Shown here in pieces: positions 54,706 through 63,526 of a stretch of DNA of 64,000 nucleotides. Each line of letters opens with the position of its first letter. The first letter of the stretch is position 1. Origin of the DNA: Martinezella lusitana (GTDB lineage Bacteria > Pseudomonadota > Alphaproteobacteria > Rhizobiales > Rhizobiaceae); assembly GCF_016901135.1 (NCBI RefSeq), contig NZ_JAFEVL010000003.1, positions 248,001-312,000 of the forward strand, written 5' to 3'. The translations under genes and the position numbers were made by a program. The notes beneath the pieces were generated by a model that searched no databases, was not told the origin of the DNA, and was given only the letters and a program-made list of their open reading frames with translations.

Positions 54706-56199
54706 ATGGTCAAGCAACGCGTGGAAAGCGTCGCAAACGGCAAGATTCGCTGCGATGCCTGTCCCGTCATGTGCTACATCTCCGATGGCCGGTCCGGCGC
54801 CTGCGATCGCTATGCCAATGTCGGCGGCGAGCTGATCCGCGTCGATCCGCTGACGATCATCGAGAACACCATTTCCGAGGGCGGCAATGTCGTGCCGTTC
54901 CTGGCCCAGCCGGGCGAGAGCGAATGGGATGGCGACATCGTCCACGCCACCAGAAGCTTCATCACCGCCGTCGGCGCCGGCACGACCTATCCCGATTATA
55001 AGCCGGCACCCTTCATCGTGTCGCAGCAGGAAAACGGCGTCGACATGGTGACCGTCGTCACCGAAGGCATCTTCAGCTATTGCGGCGCCAAGGTGAAGAT
55101 CGACACCGACCGGTTTCTCGGCCCGGAAACGGCAACCGTGCGGGTCGACGGCGAAGCGATCGGCCATGTCACAACAGGCGAATACGGCTCGCAGATGCTG
55201 TCGCTCGGCGGCGTGCACCACCTGACCGGCGGTTCGAAGAAGGAAGGCCGCGTTACCTGCGACGCATTGTTGAAACTCTGTAATGGCGAAGCCGTCGACA
55301 TGCAGGTCGACGGCGGGGTCAGCCTGACCATCAAGGCAGGCGCTGCACCTATTATCAACGATGTCGAGGAAAGCCGCATGCGCGTCGGCTGCGGCTCGGC
55401 GACCATCGGCATGTTCGCCAAGCAGTGGATGGGCCATGTCGATGAGGTCGTCGTTGTCGATGACCATATCACCGGCGTGCTCTCCGAACACCAGGCCGGA
55501 CGCCTGCTCGACGTGCCAGCCACCGGCATTCGCATCAAGGGCCGGCGCTCGACTCCCGGCCGTTATTTCCAGGTGGCCGAGCCCGGCATCGGCTGGGGCG
55601 GCACCAACATCTCCGACCCCCTGACGATCCTCGGCGATTTCGATCCCAAAACGGCCTGGCCGGGCATGCGCATGCTGATGGTATCGACCACCGGCGAGCA
55701 GTACGGCTATTATATTCTCGACGACAATCTGCGGCCGGAACTGCAGACAATCCTTCCCGCAGCCTTGCAGGAATCGGTCGAGATCATCGCGGAAAATTGC
55801 GAGCCGGCCCTCACCTCGGTCCTGTTCATCGGCGGTGCGGGCGGCAGCCTGCGGGCCGGTGTCACCACGAACCCCGTCCGCCTGACGCGCTCCGTCAAGG
55901 AAGCGCTGACCCATGTTTCCTGCGGCGGCGTACCAGCCTATGTCTGGCCGGGCGGCGGTATCACCGTCATGGCCGACGTGACGCAAATGCCGAGCAACGC
56001 TTTCGGCTACGTGCCGACGCCCGCGCTCGTCGCGCCGATCGAATTCACCATGCGGCTCGATGATTACCGCGCACTCGGCGGCCATATGGACGCCGTCATG
56101 CCGATCGAGCAGGCGCTGGAAATGGCCGAGCGTAAAGTCACGCCGATCGGTCAGGGGCCTTGGCCGACTGCAAGCCGAAACTTCCGATGGGGCGCCTGA
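54706..56199 (+). CDS. hnr: 6-hydroxynicotinate reductase-like iron-sulfur protein
   Basis: 497 residues, AAAGGAGAG site upstream. The N-terminus has Cys16, Cys19, Cys23 and Cys33 (CDACPVMC...GAC), a likely Fe-S site; the remainder is the family-specific region (VTVVTEGIFSYCGAKVKIDTDRFLGPE, GGVHHLTGGSKKEGRVTC). It resembles proteins annotated after Eubacterium barkeri Hnr, which reduces 6-hydroxynicotinate to 1,4,5,6-tetrahydro-6-oxonicotinate with reduced ferredoxin and carries Fe-S clusters and a covalent flavin. Context with nicAB and fpr supports this. The segment DGRSGAC (27-33) resembles an ApbE flavinylation motif. Confidence 0.8.
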   Translation: MVKQRVESVANGKIRCDACPVMCYISDGRSGACDRYANVGGELIRVDPLTIIENTISEGGNVVPFLAQPGESEWDGDIVHATRSFITAVGAGTTYPDYKPAPFIVSQQENGVDMVTVVTEGIFSYCGAKVKIDTDRFLGPETATVRVDGEAIGHVTTGEYGSQMLSLGGVHHLTGGSKKEGRVTCDALLKLCNGEAVDMQVDGGVSLTIKAGAAPIINDVEESRMRVGCGSATIGMFAKQWMGHVDEVVVVDDHITGVLSEHQAGRLLDVPATGIRIKGRRSTPGRYFQVAEPGIGWGGTNISDPLTILGDFDPKTAWPGMRMLMVSTTGEQYGYYILDDNLRPELQTILPAALQESVEIIAENCEPALTSVLFIGGAGGSLRAGVTTNPVRLTRSVKEALTHVSCGGVPAYVWPGGGITVMADVTQMPSNAFGYVPTPALVAPIEFTMRLDDYRALGGHMDAVMPIEQALEMAERKVTPIGQGPWPTASRNFRWGA

Positions 56200-56218
56200 C
56201 GGCAAAGGGAGCGATAGC

Positions 56219-57160
56219 ATGTCGCGGCCTATTGCCCGATATCTCGATGGCGATCCGAACGGCCGGCTGCATCTGCAGCACGGACCGATCGATCTCATCA
56301 TTGGCGTCAATGACGGCGCCGCTACAGGCATGGGCGAAGCCGAACGGCGCGTCCGCGCCTTCACTGCCGCCATTGCCCGTTTCCAGACCGTCCTTGACGA
56401 ATTGGTGAGCGAACTGCCCCTGCTCCGCGCTCCCGCCAAAATTGACAGCCCAATGCCCGAGGGCTCGGTCGCCCAACACATGGTCACCGCGGTCCGGCCG
56501 TTTGCTGTTGACCATTTCATCACACCGATGGCGGCAGTTGCCGGTGCCGTCGCCGATGAAATCCTGGCGGCGATGTTGGCCGCGTTCGACAAGGACGACC
56601 GCCCTGCCCGCGCCTATGTGAACAATGGCGGCGACATTGCCATCCATCTTGAAGGCGATGCGGAGTTTCATGTCCGTATGGCGCGCGAAGACGGAATTTC
56701 GCTCGGCGATTTCGCTCTCCATGCTTCCAGCCCCACACGCGGCATCGCCACCAGTGGACGCGGCGGACGCAGCCTGTCGATGGGCATTGCCGATTCGGTG
56801 ACCGTATTGGCAGCGAATGCGGCGGCAGCCGACGCGGCGGTCACGCTCATTGCCAATGCCGTCGATCTCCCCGGCCATGCCGCCATCAGCCGGGCGCGCG
56901 CCATCGACGTCGTCGACGACAGCGATCTCGGCGAGCGCCTGGTCGTCACCGGCTGCGGCCCCCTGACCGATGCAGAAATCGACATGGCACTTTCCTGTGG
57001 CCTTGCCAGAGCGGAGCGCTTCATCGCACTCGGCCTCATCGATCGCGCCGGCCTCTTTCTCAGGAACCAGGGCCTGCTCGCCATGCCGGCCGCAGCCCGG
57101 CCATTTACAGCCTCGCCTCTTTCAATCGATCAATCCATGGAGCGGTTTTCCAATGCCTGA
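56219..57160 (+). CDS. UPF0280 (ApbE-like fold) family protein
   Basis: 313 residues from ATG 56219 with AAGGGAG upstream; the frame to 56060 lies inside the preceding gene. Family stretches are AVAGAVADEILAAM, AYVNNGGDIAIHL, GIATSGRGGRSLSMGIADSVTVLA and DAAVTLIANAV. UPF0280 shares the fold of ApbE flavin transferases. Directly downstream of a reductase whose E. barkeri relative has covalent flavin, it may attach or insert that flavin; this is inference. It overlaps the next gene by 8 nt. Confidence 0.85.
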   Translation: MSRPIARYLDGDPNGRLHLQHGPIDLIIGVNDGAATGMGEAERRVRAFTAAIARFQTVLDELVSELPLLRAPAKIDSPMPEGSVAQHMVTAVRPFAVDHFITPMAAVAGAVADEILAAMLAAFDKDDRPARAYVNNGGDIAIHLEGDAEFHVRMAREDGISLGDFALHASSPTRGIATSGRGGRSLSMGIADSVTVLAANAAAADAAVTLIANAVDLPGHAAISRARAIDVVDDSDLGERLVVTGCGPLTDAEIDMALSCGLARAERFIALGLIDRAGLFLRNQGLLAMPAAARPFTASPLSIDQSMERFSNA

Positions 57161-57737
57161 CGTCAAGATCCGCAAGTTCCTCACCATCGTGGAGGAGATT
57201 TATCACGAAGGCGGCAAGCCCGTCGCAAAGCCGCTGAAGCGGGGGGCGATCGTCGCGGTCATCGAGAACCCATTCGCGGGCAGCTATCATGAGGAAATCA
57301 CCGGTTTCATGAAGGATCTGGAGCCGCTCGGCCTCGATATGGCAAACCGGCTGGTCGCCGCACTCGGCGGAAATGCCGCTGACGTCGAAGGATATGGCAA
57401 GGGCATCATCGTCGGTCAGGCCGGCGAACTGGAGCATGGCGCGCTCTGGCACGCGCCGGGCGGCTACGCCATGCGCGAAGTGCTGGGTGGCGCCAAGGCG
57501 ATCGTACCTTCCTCGAAGAAGGTCGGCGGCCCCGGCACGCGGCTTGACGTGCCGGTTACCCATATCAACGCCTCCTATGTGCGAAGCCATTTCGACTCGA
57601 TAGAAGTCGGCGTGCCGGACGGTCCGCGCGCCAATGAGATGGCGGTCGTGCTTGTCATGACCACCGGTCCGCGCGTCCATGCCCGCAGCGGCGGCCTCAA
57701 GGCCGAGGACATCAAGGGTGAGGACGGCCTGCGTTGA
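57153..57737 (+). CDS. DUF1185 (amino acid synthesis family) protein, first copy
   Basis: 194 residues from ATG 57153, overlapping the UPF0280 gene. Conserved with its neighbour are RGAIVAVIENPFAGSY, EGYGKGIIVGQAGELEHGA, AIVPSSKKVGGPGTRLDVP and YVRSHFDSIEV. The family has no firmly known reaction. The SSKK and His residues make it a candidate hydrolase or isomerase for a ring intermediate of the pathway, on context only. Confidence 0.85.
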   Translation: MPDVKIRKFLTIVEEIYHEGGKPVAKPLKRGAIVAVIENPFAGSYHEEITGFMKDLEPLGLDMANRLVAALGGNAADVEGYGKGIIVGQAGELEHGALWHAPGGYAMREVLGGAKAIVPSSKKVGGPGTRLDVPVTHINASYVRSHFDSIEVGVPDGPRANEMAVVLVMTTGPRVHARSGGLKAEDIKGEDGLR

Positions 57738-58318
57738 GCGCCGACATCCGCAAGATCACCGTCTTCGTCGAGGAGACGCTGACCGAAATGGGTCAAACCA
57801 TCTCGCCGCCGACGCGCAAGGCTGCCGCCGTGGCCGTCATCGCCAATCCCTTCGCCGGCCGCTATGTCGAGGATTTGACGCCGCTGATCGAGATCGGCGC
57901 GGAACTCGGCGGCCTGCTTGGCCGCAAATGCGTCGAGGCGCTCGGGATTTCGCCGGCGCAGGTCGAAAGCTATGGCAAGGCGGCGCTGGTCGGCGAGGAT
58001 GGCGAGCTGGAACATGCGGCCGCCCTGCTGCATCCATCGCTTGGCAAACCGCTGCGTGAGGCCGTGGAAAAAGGCGCCGCGCTGGTGCCCTCCTCAAAAA
58101 AGCGCGGCGGCCCCGGCCGGCCCCTCGATATTCCGCTCGGGCACAAGGATGCCGCCTATGTGCGATCGCATTTCGACGGGATGGAGGTGAGCCTCGCCGA
58201 CGCGCCGCGTCCGGCGGAAATCATGGTGGCCGTCGCCCTTACGGATAGCGGCCGGCCGCTTGCCCGCGTCGGGGGGCTGAAGGCGTCGGATGTCGAAGGC
58301 AAGGATGGCCTACGCTAG
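57734..58318 (+). CDS. DUF1185 (amino acid synthesis family) protein, second copy
   Basis: 194 residues from a TTG at 57734 that overlaps the previous stop (TTGA), so translation is coupled. It has the same length and motifs as the first copy (ANPFAGRY, ESYGKAALVGEDGELEHAA, LVPSSKKRGGPGRPLDIP, YVRSHFDGMEV). The tandem pair may form a hetero-oligomer or act on two successive substrates. Last gene of the site D operon. Confidence 0.84.
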   Translation: MSADIRKITVFVEETLTEMGQTISPPTRKAAAVAVIANPFAGRYVEDLTPLIEIGAELGGLLGRKCVEALGISPAQVESYGKAALVGEDGELEHAAALLHPSLGKPLREAVEKGAALVPSSKKRGGPGRPLDIPLGHKDAAYVRSHFDGMEVSLADAPRPAEIMVAVALTDSGRPLARVGGLKASDVEGKDGLR

Positions 58319-58342
58319 GGGCATGCTCCAAGATCGTGGCGC

Positions 58343-58390
58343 TTGACAGCGGTTCGATCTGGTCCATAAATTCATTTGTATACAAACAAT
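58343..58390 (+). promoter_or_regulatory. Promoter and operator of the hyuAB-gcdH operon (site E)
   Basis: TTGACA at 58343-58348 and ATAAAT at 58366-58371 are 17 bp apart, the best -10 of the set. The palindrome TTCATTTGTATACAAACAAT (58371-58390) begins at the -10 and covers the start. Confidence 0.74.
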
Positions 58391-58403
58391 AATGGGAACA
58401 GTC

Positions 58404-60491
58404 GTGACTCAGTCTTCTCCGAATGAACCATCGGGCCTGACACCTGAACAATCGCAGGTCGCGGGTATCGATGTCGGCGGCACGTTCACCGATCTCGTGC
58501 TCTTCGACACGGTCTCCGGCAAGGTCCGTCTCGCCAAGACGCCGACCACGCTCGACAATCAGGCTTTCGGCGTTCTCAACGCACTGGATGCGGCGGAGGC
58601 CGATGTCGCGGCGCTCGACCTGATCGTGCATGGCACCACCACCACCACGAATGCCGTTCTGGAGCGCAACCTCTGCCGAACAGGTCTCATCACCACACAC
58701 GGCTTTCGCGACGTGCTGGAGCTCGGCCGGCGCACTCGCCCGAACCCCTATGGCATGAAGGGCGAGTTTCGTCCGATCATCCCGCGCGACCTCAGGCTCG
58801 AAGTTCCCGAGCGCATGGATGCCGCCGGCAACGTGCTGATCCCCCTCGACGAGGAGGCACTCCGCATTGCCCTGAAAGCCCTGATGGACACGGATTGCGA
58901 GTCGCTGGTCATTCACTTCCTGCATGCCTATGCCAACCCGGCGCATGAGTTGCGCGCCGGCGAGATCGCCGCCGAGATCTGGCCGAACGGCAATATCACG
59001 CTCGGCCATGCGCTTCTGTCCGAAAGCCGCGAGTTCGAGCGCGGCGTCACGGCGGCCGTCAATGCATCCGTGCAGCCGCTGCTCGCACGCTATATCGAGC
59101 GCCTCGCCGACCAGCTCGCCGCCAAGGGCTACAAGCACGACGTTCTCGTCATGAACGGCAATGGCGGCATGGTGTCTGCGCGCCACGTCGCCAAGGAGGC
59201 CGCAAAGACCGTCATGTCCGGCCCCGCCTCCGGCGTCATGGCAGCGGCCTATACCGGCCGGCGCGCCGGCATCCCCAATCTCATCACCTATGATATGGGC
59301 GGCACGTCAACCGACGTCGCCCTCATCCGCAACGCCGAACCGGCGGTCTCCAACGAGATCGAGATCGAATATGCCATGCCGATCCATGTGCCGATGGTCG
59401 ATGTGCGCACCGTCGGCGCCGGCGGCGGTTCGATCGCCAAGATCACCGCCGCGGGCCTGCTCCAGGTCGGCCCGGAAAGCGCCGGCGCCATGCCGGGGCC
59501 GATCTGCTATGGCCGCGGCGGCACCACGCCGACCATCTCCGACGCCAACCTGCTGCTCGGCCGCCTCAACCCCTCCAGGCTCAACTCGGTTCCCGGCAGC
59601 ATTTCCATCGACGACATTCGTGACCTGTTCGAGGAAAAGCTCGGCCGTCCGCTGGGGCTCGACGCCACGGCGGCCGCAGCGGCCGTCATCCGCATCGCCA
59701 ATGCCCGCATGGCGGACGCCGTGCGCATGGTCTCGGTCAGCCTCGGCGAGGATCCACGCGATTTCGCGCTGTTCTCCTTCGGCGGAGCAGGCCCGCTGCA
59801 CGCGACCGCGATCGCGCGGGAGCTCGGCATTCCAAGGGTGCTGACGCCGTCCCGTCCGGGGATCACCAACGCGCTCGGCTGCGTCGTTGCCGATCTCCGG
59901 CACGATTTCGTCAATACGGTCAACCGCCCGCTCGATGTCGCCGATATGGACGCGGTGCACGCGCTCTTCGAAAGGCAGTCGGCGGAAGGGCGTCGTCTGA
60001 TCGGCAAGGAAGCGGTCGCCATTCGCGAGATCCGCGAGATTTACTCCGTCGATATGCAATTCATCGGCCAGACGCATCTGCTGCGCGTGCCGCTGCCGAG
60101 CGCAATGCCGACCAGGGCCGAATTGCAAGCCCGATTCGAGGAAGCCTACTTCAACCGCTTCCATGTCGAGCTTCCGGAAATCCGCGCCAGCCTCGTCAAC
60201 GTCAACACCTCGGTCATCGGCCGGCGCACCGAGATCGATCTGTCCATGTTGATCGATGCGGCCGGACGCAAGGCAACGCTTAGCGAAGCGCAGACCGGCA
60301 TGCGGCCGGTCTGGTTCGACGGCTGGCGGGAGACGCCGATCTACTGGCGCGATCACCTGCCGATCAAGGCGACTATATCGGGGCCGGCGATCATCGAGCA
60401 GATGGACACGACCATTATTCTCGAGCCCGGCGACGTCGCCACTCAGGACGACGACGGCAATATCATCATCACGATCGGAGCCGGCCAATGA
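58404..60491 (+). CDS. hyuA: Hydantoinase/oxoprolinase subunit A (ATP-dependent lactamase)
   Basis: 695 residues. The ATP-binding start VAGIDVGGTFTDLVLFD, HGTTTTTNAVLER, MSGPASGVMAAAY and YDMGGTSTDVALI are the HyuA/oxoprolinase A signature. The GTG at 58404 is preferred because GGGAACA lies in ribosome-site position; ATG 58392 has none and would abut the operator. With HyuB it hydrolyses a cyclic amide at the cost of ATP; here the likely substrate is a reduced 6-oxo-pyridine (lactam) intermediate. Confidence 0.9.
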   Translation: MTQSSPNEPSGLTPEQSQVAGIDVGGTFTDLVLFDTVSGKVRLAKTPTTLDNQAFGVLNALDAAEADVAALDLIVHGTTTTTNAVLERNLCRTGLITTHGFRDVLELGRRTRPNPYGMKGEFRPIIPRDLRLEVPERMDAAGNVLIPLDEEALRIALKALMDTDCESLVIHFLHAYANPAHELRAGEIAAEIWPNGNITLGHALLSESREFERGVTAAVNASVQPLLARYIERLADQLAAKGYKHDVLVMNGNGGMVSARHVAKEAAKTVMSGPASGVMAAAYTGRRAGIPNLITYDMGGTSTDVALIRNAEPAVSNEIEIEYAMPIHVPMVDVRTVGAGGGSIAKITAAGLLQVGPESAGAMPGPICYGRGGTTPTISDANLLLGRLNPSRLNSVPGSISIDDIRDLFEEKLGRPLGLDATAAAAAVIRIANARMADAVRMVSVSLGEDPRDFALFSFGGAGPLHATAIARELGIPRVLTPSRPGITNALGCVVADLRHDFVNTVNRPLDVADMDAVHALFERQSAEGRRLIGKEAVAIREIREIYSVDMQFIGQTHLLRVPLPSAMPTRAELQARFEEAYFNRFHVELPEIRASLVNVNTSVIGRRTEIDLSMLIDAAGRKATLSEAQTGMRPVWFDGWRETPIYWRDHLPIKATISGPAIIEQMDTTIILEPGDVATQDDDGNIIITIGAGQ

Positions 60492-62233
60492 GCATCGACC
60501 CCATCACGCTGAGCGTCATCCAATCCGGCCTGCAGCAGGTCTGCGACGAAATGGACCTGACCTTTTCCCGCGCCGCCTTCTCGCCCGTCATCGCCGAGGC
60601 CAATGACCGTTCCGACGGCATCTATTCGGCCGAGGACGGCTCGCTGATCGCCCAGGGCGCCGGCGGTCTGCCGGTCTTTGTCGGCACCATGCAATATTCG
60701 ACGCGCACGCTGATCGAGATGATCGCCTCCGGCAAGGCAGCGGCGCCGAAACCGGGCGACATCTATATCGTCAACGACCCTTATCTCGGCGGCACGCATC
60801 TGATGGACGTGCGTTTTGCGATGCCCGTTTATCGCAATGGCGAGATCTTCTGCTGGCTATCGAACACCGGTCACTGGCCGGATACAGGCGGCGCGGTCCC
60901 CGGCGGCTTTTCGGCGTCGGCCACCTCCGTCGAACAGGAGGGCCTGCGCCTGCCGCCGGTCCGGCTTTTCAAGGAAGGCAAGCTCGACACCGAGATCTAT
61001 GCGATCATCTGCTCGAACATCCGTGTCTCCGAACAACGCATCGGTGACGTAAAGGCCCAGGCGGCAGCCCTTCTTGTGGGGCAGGAACGGCTGGTGCGCA
61101 TTCTCGAACGCTACGGCGACGATACGGTCGCCCAAGCGATTAGCGAGTTGCGACGCCGCGCGGCCGAGCAGATGCGCGCCAATATCCGGCTGATCCCGGA
61201 AGGCACATATCGTTCCGTCGCCTATATCGACAGCGACGGCGTGGTCAACGAACCGCTCGAAATCCGTCTTTCAATCACGGCGACAGGCGATGAACTGTCC
61301 TTCGATTTCGAGGGGTCGTCGAAACCCTGCGCCGGGCCGATGAATTCGGTGCTGGCGACGACGCTATCCTCCGTCTACCTCGCCATGCGCCATATCTTCC
61401 CCGACGTTCCGATTAGCGCCGGCGCCTTCGAACCGTTGAAGGTGAAGACCCCTGAGGGAACCTTCCTCGATGCCCATTATCCGCGCCCGGTTTCCGGCTG
61501 CGCTGCGGAAGTCAGCCAGCGCATCGCCGAGGCGGTGTTTGCGGCGCTGGTCGAAGCGCTGCCTGATCGGGTGACGGCGTCGCCGGCCGGAAGTTCGGGC
61601 AATTTCGCGCTCGGCGGCCACGACCCGGAGCGCGGGCGCGGCTACGTCATGTACCAGATTTCCGGCGGCGGCTACGGCGGCAACAGCGATCACGACGGGC
61701 TCGCCAATGGCTGCTCGACCATCGGCATTTCCAAGGCACCGCCGGTCGAGATCATGGAGCAGCAATTCCCCGTGCTTTACCATCGCTATGCCCTTCGCGA
61801 AGGGTCCGGCGGCGCCGGCAAGCATCGCGGCGGCTTCGGTCTCGACTACGAGATCGAACTCAGGCGCGGTGCCGCGACCGCAAGCTTCGTCATGGATCAC
61901 GGTCGTTTCGGACCGCAGGGCGCGCTTGGCGGCAGCGACGGGCGGACGAACAGCGTCACGGTCTGGCGCGACGGCGAAGCCATGACACCCGAGCATCTGT
62001 CGAAGGCGCAGGACATCGCGCTCAAACCCGGCGACCGCGTCCGCGTCGGCACGCCGGGCGGCGGCGGCTACGGCGATCCGCTGACACGCGATCCAAAAGC
62101 GGTGAGCGAAGATGTGCGGCTCGGTCGTTATACGACGGCGGAAGCGCTCGATCTCTTCGGCGTTGTCGTGACGGCGGATTGCCATTCGGATACGACCGCC
62201 ACCGAACGAGCCCGCGCCAGCCGCAAGGCATAG
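60488..62233 (+). CDS. hyuB: Hydantoinase/oxoprolinase subunit B
   Basis: 581 residues. MSIDPITLSVIQSGLQQVCDEMDLTFSRAAFSPVIAEANDRSDGI, GDIYIVNDPYLGGTHLMDVR, RRGAATASFVMDHGRFGPQGALGG and the C-terminal LKPGDRVRVGTPGGGGYGDPLTRD define HyuB. The start overlaps hyuA (ATGA). It forms the hydrolytic half of the ATP-dependent ring opener. Confidence 0.92.
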   Translation: MSIDPITLSVIQSGLQQVCDEMDLTFSRAAFSPVIAEANDRSDGIYSAEDGSLIAQGAGGLPVFVGTMQYSTRTLIEMIASGKAAAPKPGDIYIVNDPYLGGTHLMDVRFAMPVYRNGEIFCWLSNTGHWPDTGGAVPGGFSASATSVEQEGLRLPPVRLFKEGKLDTEIYAIICSNIRVSEQRIGDVKAQAAALLVGQERLVRILERYGDDTVAQAISELRRRAAEQMRANIRLIPEGTYRSVAYIDSDGVVNEPLEIRLSITATGDELSFDFEGSSKPCAGPMNSVLATTLSSVYLAMRHIFPDVPISAGAFEPLKVKTPEGTFLDAHYPRPVSGCAAEVSQRIAEAVFAALVEALPDRVTASPAGSSGNFALGGHDPERGRGYVMYQISGGGYGGNSDHDGLANGCSTIGISKAPPVEIMEQQFPVLYHRYALREGSGGAGKHRGGFGLDYEIELRRGAATASFVMDHGRFGPQGALGGSDGRTNSVTVWRDGEAMTPEHLSKAQDIALKPGDRVRVGTPGGGGYGDPLTRDPKAVSEDVRLGRYTTAEALDLFGVVVTADCHSDTTATERARASRKA

Positions 62234-62275
62234 ACTAGCCGCGATCGAGAAAAGAAAGATCTGGGAGACAAGAGC

Positions 62276-63457
62276 ATGAGCCGCGAGATTTTCGACTGGG
62301 CCGATCCGTTCCGGCTGGTGGAGCAGCTGAGCGATGAAGAACGCATGGTGCTGGACACCGCCCATTCCTATGCGCAGGAGAAGCTCAGCCCCCGCGTGCT
62401 CGAAGCCTTCCGCCATGAAAAGACCGATCCGACGATCTTCCGCGAGATGGGCGAGCTCGGCCTGCTCGGGCCGACGATTGCGCCGGAGTATGGCGGCGCC
62501 GGCCTCGGCTATGTCGCCTATGGCCTGATCGCCCGCGAGGTGGAACGGGTCGACAGCGGCTATCGCTCGATGATGAGCGTACAGTCCTCGCTCGTCATGG
62601 TGCCGATCGATGCTTTCGGCTCGGAAGCACAGAAGCAGAAATATCTGCCGAAGCTCGCCACTGGCGAATGGATCGGCTGCTTCGGCCTCACCGAACCGAA
62701 CCACGGCTCCGATCCCGGCTCGATGGTGACGCGGGCAAAGAAGGTCGATGGCGGCTATAGCCTCACCGGCGCCAAGACCTGGATTTCGAACGCACCGATC
62801 GCCGATGTCTTCGTCGTCTGGGCCAAGACCGAGGACGGCGTCATCCGTGGCTTCATCCTCGAAAAGGGCTGGAAGGGACTGTCGGCACCGGCCATCCACG
62901 GCAAGGTGGGCTTACGCGCCTCGATCACGGGCGAAGTCGTCATGGACAATGTCTTCGTGCCGGAAGAAAACCTGCTGCCCAATGTTTCCGGCCTCAAAGG
63001 CCCGTTCACCTGCCTCAATTCGGCGCGCTTCGGCATTGCCTGGGGTGCGCTCGGTGCTGCCGAGGATTGCTATGCCAAGGCGCGGCAATATGTGCTCGAC
63101 CGCAAGCAGTTCGACCGGCCGCTTGCCGCCAACCAACTGATCCAGAAGAAGCTCGCCGACATGGTGACCGAGATCACGCTCGGCCTGCAGGGCTGCCTGC
63201 GTCTCGGCCGCATGAAGGAAGACGGCCATCCGCCTGTGGAGCTGACGTCGATCCTCAAGCGCAACAGCTGCGGCAAGGCGCTCGACATCGCCCGCGCCGC
63301 CCGCGACATGCTCGGCGGCAACGGCATCTCCGACGAGTTCGGCATTGCCCGCCATCTCGTCAACCTCGAAGTGGTCAACACCTATGAGGGAACCCACGAC
63401 ATCCACGCCCTCATCCTCGGCCGCGCCATCACCGGCATCGCCGCTTTTTCGAATTGA
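62276..63457 (+). CDS. gcdH: Glutaryl-CoA dehydrogenase
   Basis: 393 residues, soluble flavoprotein. The C-terminal [26 protein letters not shown] is close to the human GCDH signature, with catalytic Glu at 371. [17 protein letters not shown] and [20 protein letters not shown] complete the acyl-CoA dehydrogenase core. It oxidises and decarboxylates glutaryl-CoA to crotonyl-CoA. Placement after hyuAB gives the pathway a glutarate-level endpoint. A CoA ligase or transferase for glutarate is not in the window. Confidence 0.93.
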   Translation: MSREIFDWADPFRLVEQLSDEERMVLDTAHSYAQEKLSPRVLEAFRHEKTDPTIFREMGELGLLGPTIAPEYGGAGLGYVAYGLIAREVERVDSGYRSMMSVQSSLVMVPIDAFGSEAQKQKYLPKLATGEWIGCFGLTEPNHGSDPGSMVTRAKKVDGGYSLTGAKTWISNAPIADVFVVWAKTEDGVIRGFILEKGWKGLSAPAIHGKVGLRASITGEVVMDNVFVPEENLLPNVSGLKGPFTCLNSARFGIAWGALGAAEDCYAKARQYVLDRKQFDRPLAANQLIQKKLADMVTEITLGLQGCLRLGRMKEDGHPPVELTSILKRNSCGKALDIARAARDMLGGNGISDEFGIARHLVNLEVVNTYEGTHDIHALILGRAITGIAAFSN

Positions 63458-63485
63458 GGCCGGCTTTGCGATCACGATTGGCCTG

Positions 63486-63520
63486 AAAAAAGGAGATGCT
63501 ATCGAGCGATGGCATCTCCT
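63486..63520 (-). terminator. Intrinsic terminator of the leftward MarR gene
   Basis: On the minus strand AGGAGATGC and GCATCTCCT form a perfect 9-bp stem followed directly by TTTTT. It lies between gcdH and the convergent MarR gene and may also slow rightward transcription. Confidence 0.82.
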
Positions 63521-63526
63521 ACCGGT

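Noticed and set aside
54601..56592. 663-codon leftward frame
   Set aside because: It lies wholly opposite the Hnr-like and UPF0280 genes and over the site D promoter, with no recognisable domain.
61364..62899. 511-codon leftward frame
   Set aside because: Antisense to hyuB and gcdH, whose motifs are clear; low-complexity Ala/Arg-rich product.
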